From positions 1 through 57,121 of the forward strand of contig NZ_AOHZ01000107.1 in the NCBI RefSeq assembly GCF_000337215.1: a DNA stretch of 57,121 nt. Direction: 5' to 3'. A program made the position numbers and the translations under genes. Below, in pieces: positions 42,874 through 50,499 of this stretch (position 1 is the stretch's first letter; every line of letters begins with the position of its first letter). Below the pieces are notes generated by a model. It saw only the letters and a list, made by a program, of their open reading frames with translations. It did no database searches and was not told the DNA's origin. The DNA is from Natronolimnohabitans innermongolicus JCM 12255 (GTDB lineage Archaea; Halobacteriota; Halobacteria; Halobacteriales; Natrialbaceae).

Positions 42874-43227
42874 TCAGTCTAGTCCGAGGCTCAGTTTCAA
42901 CGCTTCGTCCACCGCCTCTATCGTCTCTGCATCGAGGCTTCCAAGCACTGAGTGAATCCGTTTTTCGATGGAGACGACACGAATCTGGTCGAGACGGACC
43001 GAGGAATCTTTCTCGAACGGCGAGTCCGCTGCCTCAACGGGAACCTCGAACGGATAGCCTCGATACGTTCCCGTCGCAGGTGCAACGATTGTCGTACTGG
43101 CATTTTTGTTCCCAACGTCATTCTGGACGACTACCGCAGGACGAGTCTTTTTTATCTCGTGCCCTTCCGCAGGATCGAGCCGAACGATAACGATGTCACC
43201 GCGACGAACGTCTGTATCCTCGCTCAT
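42874..43227 (-). CDS. mazF: MazF/PemK-type endoribonuclease toxin
   Basis: A 117-residue protein with the MazF fold: RRGDIVIVRLDPAEGHEIKK (8-27), TRPAVVVQNDVGN, STTIVAPAT, SVRLDQIRVVSI and a C-terminal helix. MazF toxins cut single-stranded RNA at short motifs. The start overlaps the antitoxin stop by four bases (43224-43227). The gene appears intact. It is the first module of the TA stack next to aroQ and, like the next two, runs against aroQ. Confidence 0.93.
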   Translation of the reverse strand: MSEDTDVRRGDIVIVRLDPAEGHEIKKTRPAVVVQNDVGNKNASTTIVAPATGTYRGYPFEVPVEAADSPFEKDSSVRLDQIRVVSIEKRIHSVLGSLDAETIEAVDEALKLSLGLD

Positions 43228-43463
43228 TTATCCAGTCCGCCCCACGCCTCGTCCGATGCGTCGTCCCACTCGGCCGCAAGTTTTTCCGCGCTCGCAGAAG
43301 CCTCGCGGTACGCAGCAGCAAGTTCGCCCTCGTTTGGGTGGTCAGATTCTACTTCGACGACAGCGACGGTTACTCGCTTGTTCGCGTACTCTGTTCCCAG
43401 ATAGATTCGACCTCGGTCGTCAGTCTCGTTGGTCTGGAGGTCTCGCGCATCTACTTTTGTCAT
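43224..43463 (-). CDS. MazF-associated antitoxin (haloarchaeal type)
   Basis: A 79-residue protein: a beta-rich N-terminal DNA-binding part (DDRGRIYLGTEYANKRVTVA) and a C-terminal helix rich in Ala/Glu (AAAYREASASAEKLAAEWDD) that should bind MazF. It overlaps mazF by four bases. A second copy of its first 63 codons, together with its promoter region (43464-43535), occurs at 45606-45866 without a toxin. Confidence 0.85.
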   Translation of the reverse strand: MTKVDARDLQTNETDDRGRIYLGTEYANKRVTVAVVEVESDHPNEGELAAAYREASASAEKLAAEWDDASDEAWGGLDK

Positions 43464-43547
43464 GTTCCCAACTAGGTTCTACTACTGAATAAGATTTGCC
43501 CACTATTACCCACCGCGATATTTTCGATGGATCATACCATGGATTTC

Positions 43548-43586
43548 ATCTACCTGAACAAAGTAGAGCAGCGTGAAAATAGGTAG
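43548..43586 (+). repeat. aroQ 3'-end remnant, copy 2
   Basis: The 39 bases encode IYLNKVEQRENR and a TAG stop, matching the aroQ terminus IELNKVEQRDSR plus TAG. By my alignment 29 of 39 bases agree and most differences are at third codon positions, so this is a diverged aroQ end and not a chance match. It abuts the vapC stop codon at 43587 with no gap. Confidence 0.75.
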
Positions 43587-43979
43587 TCAGTAAGACCGTA
43601 CTTCGAGGCTGTCGATACGCCCAAAGTGCTTGGTGTTTCTAGTGATAACCGGTTCGTCGTTGAGCAGCGCAGTCGCGGCGATGATACAGTCTTCTCGCTC
43701 GATCCGTTCACCGTCGTTGATCAGCCCACCGGAGAGTTTTCCGGCTTTTCGCATCACGGTGTGGTCGGCGCTCACGACGTGTTTCGTTTCCAGTATCTCG
43801 AGGATTCGGTCTCGCTTCGTATCCGGCGTCTGAGACCGAGAAACGCCCTCGTAGAGTTCCAAGACCGTCACGGAGGACACTTTCTGTGGTCGTGCTTCCT
43901 TTTCAATGATATCGAGAAATTGTTTCGCGTCTTCATCGCCTCGAAGTAAATCGATAATGAACGACGAGTCCTGAATCAT
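43587..43979 (-). CDS. vapC: VapC-type PIN-domain toxin
   Basis: A 130-residue PIN protein. Acidic site residues: Asp3 in MIQDSSFIIDLL, Glu42-region in VTVLELYEGVSR, and Asp97 in REDCIIAATALL; the later position is in ITRNTKHFGRI. It should be an RNase of the VapC class. The start overlaps the antitoxin stop by four bases (43976-43979). The stop directly touches the aroQ remnant at 43548-43586. Confidence 0.9.
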   Translation of the reverse strand: MIQDSSFIIDLLRGDEDAKQFLDIIEKEARPQKVSSVTVLELYEGVSRSQTPDTKRDRILEILETKHVVSADHTVMRKAGKLSGGLINDGERIEREDCIIAATALLNDEPVITRNTKHFGRIDSLEVRSY

Positions 43980-44236
43980 TCCGACATCTCGTCGTCTATG
44001 GCTTCGTCTAACTCCGCTGTGAGGCGGTCACTCCGGTCTCTGGACTTCGTTCGACCGTCATCGATAGCGGCCTCGAGGTCTGCCGCCTCGTCCTCGGAGA
44101 GAATTCCTGTAACCTCGTTCCACGACCGTTCTCCAGCAAGGCGCTTGACGGTTTCACTGAAGCTTTCCCCCTCTTTCTTTCGGGCTTTCAGCCGCTCGTA
44201 GGCTTCCTCGTCGAGTGAAATCGTTTTCGTCGCCAT
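43976..44236 (-). CDS. vapB: VapB antitoxin (UPF0330-like)
   Basis: An 86-residue protein from ATG 44236. The start TKTISLDEEAYERLKARKKE and SFSETVKRL follow the archaeal VapB family pattern (ribbon-helix-helix-like N-terminus). A toxin-binding acidic/basic tail follows (ILSEDEAADLEAAIDDGRTK). It is coupled to vapC by a 4-base overlap. A promoter-like AT-rich stretch lies upstream at 44240-44300. Confidence 0.87.
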   Translation of the reverse strand: MATKTISLDEEAYERLKARKKEGESFSETVKRLAGERSWNEVTGILSEDEAADLEAAIDDGRTKSRDRSDRLTAELDEAIDDEMSE

Positions 44237-44359
44237 CGTAGTACACAGTACTACATGCACGCTTAAAAATACTGGTGCAAAGCCCATTCCGGATTGGCTC
44301 GGTGCAACGTAGCGAAAAACCGCCAAAATACACGAAATAGTGTAACGTGAGCTAGAGAC

Positions 44360-44391
44360 CTAACGAAGTAGAGATGCGTGAGAACCGGTAG
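44360..44391 (+). repeat. aroQ 3'-end remnant, copy 3
   Basis: The frame reads NEVEMRENR then TAG, against NKVEQRENR then TAG in copy 2 and NKVEQRDSR then TAG in aroQ. It has the same strand and the same stop. It ends 18 bases before the ancestral stop of the second PIN toxin (44410). Confidence 0.65.
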
Positions 44392-44426
44392 CACGAGATA
44401 GAGATATTGTCATTCATCAGCCGGTT

Positions 44427-44792
44427 CTAGCGGCACTCGTTCACCTTGATGTCTTTGTAATCTTTCTCCGATGAGAGTACGTTCAGCGTCCGTGTTTCTG
44501 CAGTCGCGGCGTGGAACGCATCGAACGCTGTCATTCCCTCGTCGTAGTAGTTGACAGCCTTCAGAACGATTTGTCGTTCTTCCTCGTCCCGGACAGGGAC
44601 GAGTTCGAGCAGATTTGCCACGAGTGGGACGTACTCGAACTCGTACCGTTCTCGGGCGAGAAGGAGTTCGAGATAGGAGAAGGCCGACGTTTCTACGTCG
44701 TACTCGTCGAGTGCTTCTTCTGCTGATTGCTGCAACCAGTCTGAGTCTTTGGCGAGCGCGAGTAAAAAGTCGGTTTCGACGTAGACCGTCAT
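44427..44792 (-). CDS. PIN-domain toxin with frameshifted C-terminus
   Basis: A 121-residue PIN protein (MTVYVETDFLLALAKDSDWL at the start, FSYLELLLARERY, DEGMTAFDAFHAAT, NVLSSEKDYKDI). The last residues read KVNECR and stop. Shifting the frame by one base near 44446 gives GERVPLEPADE with a stop at 44410, which looks like the proper family C-terminus. The frame is therefore broken only at the very end. The toxin may still fold, but the tail is altered. It is coupled by a 4-base overlap to the AbrB-like antitoxin. Confidence 0.8.
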   Translation of the reverse strand: MTVYVETDFLLALAKDSDWLQQSAEEALDEYDVETSAFSYLELLLARERYEFEYVPLVANLLELVPVRDEEERQIVLKAVNYYDEGMTAFDAFHAATAETRTLNVLSSEKDYKDIKVNECR

Positions 44793-45034
44793 CTATCGTC
44801 CCCGTTCTCGCGGGCCTCAGCTTTCGCTTCTGCTTCGATGTCCGCGCGAATATCGTCGACGGATGCGTCACGTAACTCGCCTGCCGCTTCGCGGACTGCA
44901 GCGAGCGGGTCGTCTGCAACCGGAACGAGTTCAATTCTGTCCTCGTACGTGACGATGTGGTACTTCTCCCCGTATTTTTCTCGTACGTCTTTGGGGATGT
45001 ACAACCTCCCCTGCCCGTCCGTTTCTGCTGACAT
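44789..45034 (-). CDS. AbrB/SpoVT-type antitoxin
   Basis: An 81-residue protein from ATG 45034. The N-terminal swapped-hairpin DNA-binding domain has TDGQGRLYIPKDVREKYG and YEDRIELVPV. The C-terminal acidic helix (REAAGELRDASVDDIRADIE) should mask the PIN toxin. It overlaps the toxin gene by four bases. The spacer at 45035-45130 contains its promoter. Confidence 0.87.
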   Translation of the reverse strand: MSAETDGQGRLYIPKDVREKYGEKYHIVTYEDRIELVPVADDPLAAVREAAGELRDASVDDIRADIEAEAKAEARENGDDR

Positions 45035-45130
45035 AGATATGATTATAGTGCCATAGACGAAGAATCTTACCACCAGTAGGGAATCGATGGTACAGCCGTT
45101 AGAGTTTCATCTGTTCGCACATTGGATATT

Positions 45131-45168
45131 GTCTATCTGAACAAATTGAGCAGCGCGAGAATCGCTAA
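45131..45168 (+). repeat. aroQ 3'-end remnant, copy 4
   Basis: The sequence ctgaacaaa is followed, after loss of one base in the next codon, by gagcagcgcgagaatcgctaa. It reads LNK then EQRENR and a stop, the same terminus as copies 1 to 3. Same strand as aroQ. The stop is TAA instead of TAG. Confidence 0.65.
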
Positions 45169-45258
45169 TTTTACCTATTTACTACTGTTTCTCCTCGCCA
45201 ATAGCGTCTGCGTTCGGACGCCGAAACGCCTACAGTAACACGCAGGTAGTACAAACGT

Positions 45259-45541
45259 ATGTCCGAAGCGGGCACAGACAACGGCGATGACGAAATCGTC
45301 ACGGTAAACTTCAAAGTCACACGGTCGTTTCTCGACGAAATCGAAGACACGTGGCGGACGAGAATTTAACGGCCGTAGCGAATTCATCCGGTATACCTTA
45401 CGCGATGCCGTTGAACACCCCACGTTCGACCGTGATGAGCTCGTTGCACTCCTCGAAGCCGAAGAGGACGTCCGCGAACAACGAACGATGAGTGCCGAAG
45501 AGGCACGCGAACGTTTCGGTACCGACGACTCGAATGAGTGA
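45259..45541 (+). pseudogene. Frameshifted RHH antitoxin gene
   Basis: From ATG 45259 the protein starts MSEAGTDNGDDEIVTVNFKV and TRSFLDEIEDTW. It then hits a stop unless the frame shifts near 45350-45368. After the shift it continues FNGRSEFIRYTLRDAVEHPT, then EDVREQRTMSAEEARERFGT, to TGA at 45541. Together these form a typical haloarchaeal ribbon-helix-helix antitoxin of about 92 residues. Its stop overlaps the ATG of a toxin remnant (45534). Unlike the other modules it runs on the plus strand. Confidence 0.7.
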
Positions 45542-45606
45542 GGACGGCTGGACGTCGGAACTCGCATCGAACGTACGGGACGACCTTGATGCGCTCAACT
45601 CGACTG
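45534..45606 (+). pseudogene. Truncated RelE-like toxin gene
   Basis: ATG at 45534 overlaps the RHH antitoxin stop and opens MSEDGWTSELASNVRDDLDA, the usual start of a RelE/ParE-type toxin in haloarchaea. After about 24 codons the sequence switches to the inverted copy of the MazF-associated antitoxin, so the toxin is cut at that junction (45600-45606). Confidence 0.6.
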
Positions 45607-45794
45607 AGCAGCTCCTCCGTGCTCTCAGAACCCTCGCGGTACGCGGCAGCCAGTTCGTCCTCGTCGGGATGACCAGATTCCACTTCGACGACAGCGACGG
45701 TTACGCGCTTGTTCGCGTATTCTGTCCCGAGATAGATTCGGCCTCGGTCGTCGGTCTCGTTGGTCTGGAGGTCTCGCGCATCCACTTTCGTCAT
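45606..45794 (-). pseudogene. Truncated copy of the MazF-associated antitoxin
   Basis: The first 63 codons match 43224-43463 closely (identical through VAVVEVES, then a few changes). The homology ends inside the toxin-binding helix and the frame then runs into the truncated RelE-like gene. The promoter-side sequence is also duplicated (45795-45866 against 43464-43535). No toxin accompanies it, so at most it could make a DNA-binding or partly active antitoxin piece. Confidence 0.75.
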
Positions 45795-46050
45795 GTTCTC
45801 AACTAGAGCCTACTGCTGGATGAAATCGCCCACTATTACCCACTGCGACGTTTTCGATGAAGCGTACGTGTCCGACGCGTCCGTCGACTCCAATCATCAA
45901 CTAACAAACCACATTCGGTGTTCGTTCGACAAATTTCGAACACCGAAATCCATGACTGCACTGTCGTCTTGCGATCGCACGTATTCGCTTCGCTGAGAAT
46001 CATCGATCCGTGAAAAATGATTGATGTGTCGCCTCGAGAATACGGAACGT

Positions 46051-46815
46051 ATGGTCGACGGTGACTCGAGCGACTCGAGCGCGATACGGCGATCGAACGG
46101 CGGTGAGAACGGACGGGAAGAGCGTGATCCGGCACAACGTGTCGAATCGGCGGCGGAGTCGACGGCGATCGAGTTCCTCGATTGCGCGCGGGTGCGTGTC
46201 ACCGGCGAGTGGGCGGACGTTGTCCTGGGCGCGACGTTCGAAGCCGAAGACGGGGAAACGGGGACCGTCGTCGATTCGGTCGGCGCGGTCGAGGGCGAGC
46301 GAACGATCGATGCCGCCGCGGCGTTTGACCTCCCGTCCGACGGGACCGTCCTCGAGTCGGTCGAACTGTTCGAAACCGGGCCGGGGATGCCCGGGTTGGG
46401 CGCCGAGCACGTCGAGAATCCGTCGCTGGAGGCGTGTCACGCGGAGCAATTCGGCGACGAAACGGACGCCACCGAGGGCGTCGAGTTTCTGGACTGCGAG
46501 ACGGTTCGAGTGACGCGTCCGGCGGGCGACGCGATGCTTTCGGTACTCTGGTGGGACGAAAACGGCTGGGTCGGAACGATCACCGAACCCGTCGGTAGCG
46601 TCGCGGACGATCGGACGATTTCGGCGACCGAGGCGTTCGGCGAGTTCGCACACGGCCCGATCGTAACCGGCGTCGAACTGTTCGAGGGCGATACGCCGCT
46701 CATGCCGGGCGGCGGCGACGTGTTCGTCTCGAACCCGGAGACGGACGACTGCCTCGAGTCGGTTCGCGAGGCCGCCGCCGAACCGGACGAACTCGAGTCG
46801 GTCGACCTCGATTGA
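46051..46815 (+). CDS. Protein with two tandem copies of an EFLDC-type domain
   Basis: A 254-residue acidic protein from ATG 46051 (46021 is a weaker start). Residues 40-129 and 144-234 are two copies of one domain. Each opens with EFLDC, followed by a VRV strand, GTVV/GTIT, VG-x-V then RTI, VELFE, and closes with a Cys after an NP motif. No signal peptide or membrane helix is visible. The paired cysteines in each repeat might form a disulphide or metal site. Function unknown. Confidence 0.75.
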   Translation: MVDGDSSDSSAIRRSNGGENGREERDPAQRVESAAESTAIEFLDCARVRVTGEWADVVLGATFEAEDGETGTVVDSVGAVEGERTIDAAAAFDLPSDGTVLESVELFETGPGMPGLGAEHVENPSLEACHAEQFGDETDATEGVEFLDCETVRVTRPAGDAMLSVLWWDENGWVGTITEPVGSVADDRTISATEAFGEFAHGPIVTGVELFEGDTPLMPGGGDVFVSNPETDDCLESVREAAAEPDELESVDLD

Positions 46816-46917
46816 GCTTCGGTCTCGGCTGATCGACACGGTCTTGAATCGATCGGGACGGACCGACTCACTACTGAACCAACCGCGAGAAGACTGCCGT
46901 TACGTTTCGGACGCTAC

Positions 46918-48381
46918 TTACGCCTCTTTCGACGCCACGGTCTCCTGCCGACGCTCGAGCGTGATCGAGTCGGACTCGAGGACGGCCTCCGTTCGTTCGT
47001 AGCTGGGCGCTTGCTCGAGCGTCTCGTAGTTGTTGTAGCGGGTCGACGTGTAGGCGTCGTACGCGTCGGATTCGAAGGACTCTCGCAAGTCGAGACAGTG
47101 GTCGCGAATCGTTCGCTCGGGCTCGAATCCGAGTTCCGTCTCGATCTTGTCGAACTCGACGCGATAGCTTCGCTCGTCGGTCTGGTCGTCGTGGTACTCG
47201 ATCGTCGCCTCGGGATAGCAGTCGGCGACGACGGTCGCGAGTTCGTCGATTCGGTAGTTCTGTTCGTTCGAGCCGACGTTGAAGACGGTATCGCCGACGT
47301 CTTGGATCGGCGCGGTGAGACAGTCGACGTACGCGCGGGCGGCGTCGGCGACGTGGACGTTCGGTCGGTACTGGTCGCCGCCGAATACGGGAATGACGCC
47401 TTCGGTGTAGGCTTTCGCCGGGAGGATGTTTCCGACGAGATCGAACCGCATGCGCGGCGACTCGCCGTAGATCGTCGCCATTCGCAGGATCGTCGGCGAG
47501 AACTGCTCGTCGGCGAGGTCGTGAAGGACGCGTTCGGACTGGATCTTCAGCCGCGCGTACAGCGAGACGGGGTTCAGTTCGGCGTCTTCGTCGAGGCGCC
47601 GGTCGTCGTCCGGAGAGCGCCCGTAGACGCTACACGTCGAGGCGAAGACGAATCGATTGATGCCGTGGTACTTGCACAGCGACGCCAGCAGCTGGGTCGA
47701 GTGGAGGTTGTACTCGAGGGTCTTCTCCGGATCGAGTTCGGAGGCGGGATCGCCGACGATGCCGCCGAGATGGACGACGGCGTCGACGCCGGCGATCGCA
47801 TCGAGGACCGTACTGACCGAGCGCGCGTCGCCGCGGTGCAGCGAAAACCGGTCGGTTTCGGTCAGATCGGAAACACCGGCGGCACCGTAGAAGAGCGGAT
47901 CGAGAACGCGAACGCCGAACCCCGCGTCCAGCAGCTGTCGACAGAGGACCGAGCCCAGATAGCCCGCGCCGCCGACGACGAGTACGGTTTCGTCGCTCGC
48001 CGACCTCTCGACGGTGCTCGCCGTGGTGTTGGTCAGGTCGACGGTCGTGACGTCGGTAACCGTTCCGTCCTCGTCGAGGACGGGTGCGACAACCGTCTCG
48101 GAGTCGCCGTCCTCGTCCTCGAGGACGGTCGCTGCACCGTCGACGGTGCGAATCGAGCCGCTCGCGTCGACGACGACTGGGTCCTCTTCGATGACGGCCG
48201 AGAGCGGGGTCTCGGGCGTATCACCGTCGAACAACGTCTCTTTCAGTCGTCTGCTCGTTGCGATTCCAACGAGCTGGTCTTCGTCGTCGACGACAACGAT
48301 TCCTCGGGAGTCAGCGCGGTCGATTCGAGCGATTGCGTTCCGAATCGAAAGTCCCGCATCGGCTGTAACTGGCCATCTCAT
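46918..48381 (-). CDS. CBS-domain/NAD-dependent sugar epimerase fusion
   Basis: A 487-residue protein. Residues 1-115 are a CBS-pair-like regulatory module (GIVVVDDEDQLVGIATSRRL, then VVDASGSIRTVDG). Residues 132-440 form an extended SDR epimerase/dehydratase: GGAGYLG at 137-143 (NAD site), Ser248/Thr249 and the catalytic Tyr275-x3-Lys279 pair in LYARLKIQ. SDR enzymes of this type interconvert nucleotide sugars. The CBS part suggests control by an adenine nucleotide. It lies in a region of glycan genes (two DegT aminotransferases, deacetylase, WbqC). Confidence 0.88.
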   Translation of the reverse strand: MRWPVTADAGLSIRNAIARIDRADSRGIVVVDDEDQLVGIATSRRLKETLFDGDTPETPLSAVIEEDPVVVDASGSIRTVDGAATVLEDEDGDSETVVAPVLDEDGTVTDVTTVDLTNTTASTVERSASDETVLVVGGAGYLGSVLCRQLLDAGFGVRVLDPLFYGAAGVSDLTETDRFSLHRGDARSVSTVLDAIAGVDAVVHLGGIVGDPASELDPEKTLEYNLHSTQLLASLCKYHGINRFVFASTCSVYGRSPDDDRRLDEDAELNPVSLYARLKIQSERVLHDLADEQFSPTILRMATIYGESPRMRFDLVGNILPAKAYTEGVIPVFGGDQYRPNVHVADAARAYVDCLTAPIQDVGDTVFNVGSNEQNYRIDELATVVADCYPEATIEYHDDQTDERSYRVEFDKIETELGFEPERTIRDHCLDLRESFESDAYDAYTSTRYNNYETLEQAPSYERTEAVLESDSITLERRQETVASKEA

Positions 48382-48584
48382 AGATAACGTAACCCCAACT
48401 GCCGCACGTTGCTGGTTCTCGGTCCGTACCGGTGCGGCCTATTCACCTAGTCAGGACGGTTTCCCTTTGTTATGGATCGCTTGGGGAGACAGTCAGAACG
48501 TGCTTGATTCCTCAGTGTAGAAATATCCACCACGCTCAATTGTTACTACTCCAACAATCCCATCACGAAGGGACGGTCCTCTCA

Positions 48585-49724
48585 CTATCGTCCACGCTCG
48601 AGTCCGGCGCCGACGGCCGTGACGATCCGATCGATCTCGTCTCCTCGGAGATCCGGATGAATCGGAAGCGAGAGCACTCGACCGGCGATCTCTTCGGTTA
48701 CGGGGACCGTTCCGGGCTCGTAGTCGTACGCGTCGCGGTAGCTTTCGGTCAGGTGAACGCCCGGCTCCCAGTAGACCTTCGATGCGATCTCGCGGTCCGC
48801 TAGGGTCTCGATAACGGCGTCTCGATCGATATCTTCCCCCAGGGTAACCGTGTACAGCTGGTAGACGTGTCGGCCGCGGCCGGCGGCCGTGTGCGGTTCG
48901 ACGCCGTCGAACCCGGCGAGTCCGTCGGACAGTTGCGACGCGACGCGGCGTCGGTTCGCGATGTGGTCTTCGACTTTCTCGAGTTGCGCACAGCCGATGC
49001 TCGCGATCAGGTCCGGCATGCGGACGTTGGTCCCGACGTCGACGTACTCGCCGCTGCCGCTCGAACTGAAGTACTCGTCGGAGGCGCGGCCGTGCGACCG
49101 GAACTGCTCGAGTCGGCGCGCGAGGTCGTCGTCGTCGGTGACGACGGCGCCGCCCTCGCCGGTCGGAAGGACCTTGTTCTGACAGAAGCTGAGCGCCGCC
49201 GAATCGCCGATCGTACCGAGCGTTCGCCCCTCGTAGTCGGCCCCGAACGCTTCGGCGGCGTCTTCGATCAGCGGGACGTCCGCCTCGGCGGCGATTTCGG
49301 CGAGCGGGCCGATATCACAGGCCGCGCCGTAGGGGTGGATCGGGAGGATCGCCGCCGTGTCGTCGGTGACCTTCGTCGCAACGTCGTCCGGATCGAGGCC
49401 GTACGTCTCGCGTTCGATATCCGCGAAGACTGGATCGGCGCCGACGAGTCGAACGGCGTTGGCTGTCGCGATGAACGTAAACGCGGGGACGATCACTTCG
49501 TCGCCCTCGTCGATACCGTGGGCCGTCAACGCGGCGACTAAGGCCGTCGTTCCCGAGTTGACCGTCACGGCGTGGTCGACGCCGAGATACGACTCGAGTC
49601 CGCGCTCGAACTCGTCGATGTACGGCCCGTTCGCCCAGTACGACCCTCTGGTGATCGAATCGACGGCGTTCGCCACGTCGTTCTCGTCCCACGGTATTTC
49701 GAACAACGGGATCTCGTTACTCAT
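48585..49724 (-). CDS. DegT/DnrJ-family PLP aminotransferase
   Basis: A 379-residue protein from ATG 49724 (start MSNEIPLFEIPWDENDVANA). Family motifs: VNSGTTALVAAL (55-66), IVPAFTFIATANA, the acidic pair in LIEDAAEAFGA (152-162) and the PLP lysine Lys184 in CQNKVLPTGEGG. It should aminate a keto sugar nucleotide for surface glycans. It sits upstream of the CBS-SDR gene on the same strand with a 200-base gap, so the two may act in succession. Confidence 0.91.
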   Translation of the reverse strand: MSNEIPLFEIPWDENDVANAVDSITRGSYWANGPYIDEFERGLESYLGVDHAVTVNSGTTALVAALTAHGIDEGDEVIVPAFTFIATANAVRLVGADPVFADIERETYGLDPDDVATKVTDDTAAILPIHPYGAACDIGPLAEIAAEADVPLIEDAAEAFGADYEGRTLGTIGDSAALSFCQNKVLPTGEGGAVVTDDDDLARRLEQFRSHGRASDEYFSSSGSGEYVDVGTNVRMPDLIASIGCAQLEKVEDHIANRRRVASQLSDGLAGFDGVEPHTAAGRGRHVYQLYTVTLGEDIDRDAVIETLADREIASKVYWEPGVHLTESYRDAYDYEPGTVPVTEEIAGRVLSLPIHPDLRGDEIDRIVTAVGAGLERGR

Positions 49725-49916
49725 CGAAGGTCGGTTCTCGAGACACGCGATTAAGTAGCCGTTCGTTACTCTCCGGAATGCCGTACTTTCCGTAACTACA
49801 ATCGGTTTCAACTCGGATCGATCTGGGTCCAGACCGTGCTGCTGTGCTCGCCGATGACCACCCGTCAGCACGGCTCGTTTTCGTGACCGTTCCCGTCGTC
49901 CCGTCGGCCACCACAG

Positions 49917-50336
49917 CTACAGTTTCGGTGCAGGAACGACGACGACCGGCACCGGTGTGTCCGCGGCCAGCGCTCGAGCGGTCGAGCCCAGCTGAGATTC
50001 CGTGGTGTCGTCCGAGTCGGCCGAAACGGACGGGTCGCCGTCTTGAGGCGTTACCAGGAGTTCGTCGGCGCCGACCGCAGTCGCCACGTCGCGGAGGACG
50101 TCGGCCGGCTCGGCGTCGGTTTCCCGAAGCTCCGTCTCGACCCGTCCGACCGCGGCCAGCCTGACCGGCGCGACGTTGAGCGCCTCCTGTGCGTCCCGTC
50201 GTTCGGGTCCCGCCGCATCGGTCGCCGACACGACGGCGACGACCGTAACGGTATCGTCGGCTGTCGCCCGCTCGTCGAGGTAGTCACAGATCGCTGCCGT
50301 CGTATGGACGGAGGTCGCGCCGGCGAGGTAGTGCAT
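49917..50336 (-). CDS. Universal stress protein (UspA) family protein
   Basis: A 139-residue protein with an alpha/beta UspA-like layout: DTVTVVAVVSATDA early, DVLRDVATAVGADELLVTPQ in the middle and GSTARALAADTPVPVVVVPA at the end. The last segment corresponds to the usual nucleotide-binding G-x9-G(S/T) region in reduced form, so ATP binding is uncertain. It lies between the two DegT aminotransferase genes, on their strand. Confidence 0.8.
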   Translation of the reverse strand: MHYLAGATSVHTTAAICDYLDERATADDTVTVVAVVSATDAAGPERRDAQEALNVAPVRLAAVGRVETELRETDAEPADVLRDVATAVGADELLVTPQDGDPSVSADSDDTTESQLGSTARALAADTPVPVVVVPAPKL

Positions 50337-50499
50337 ATCGACTATCCGGCGCGACGTCTCAAAGAAACTGCGAAACGGCCGACGCTTCGAATGGGTGCGC
50401 AGGGCTCGCTGACGGTGCTCCGTCGAAAGCTCGACCGAGAACGAGGGCGTCGGTATTCGACCGATCCGCGAAATTAGGACGAAAGCCGCTCGAGACGAG

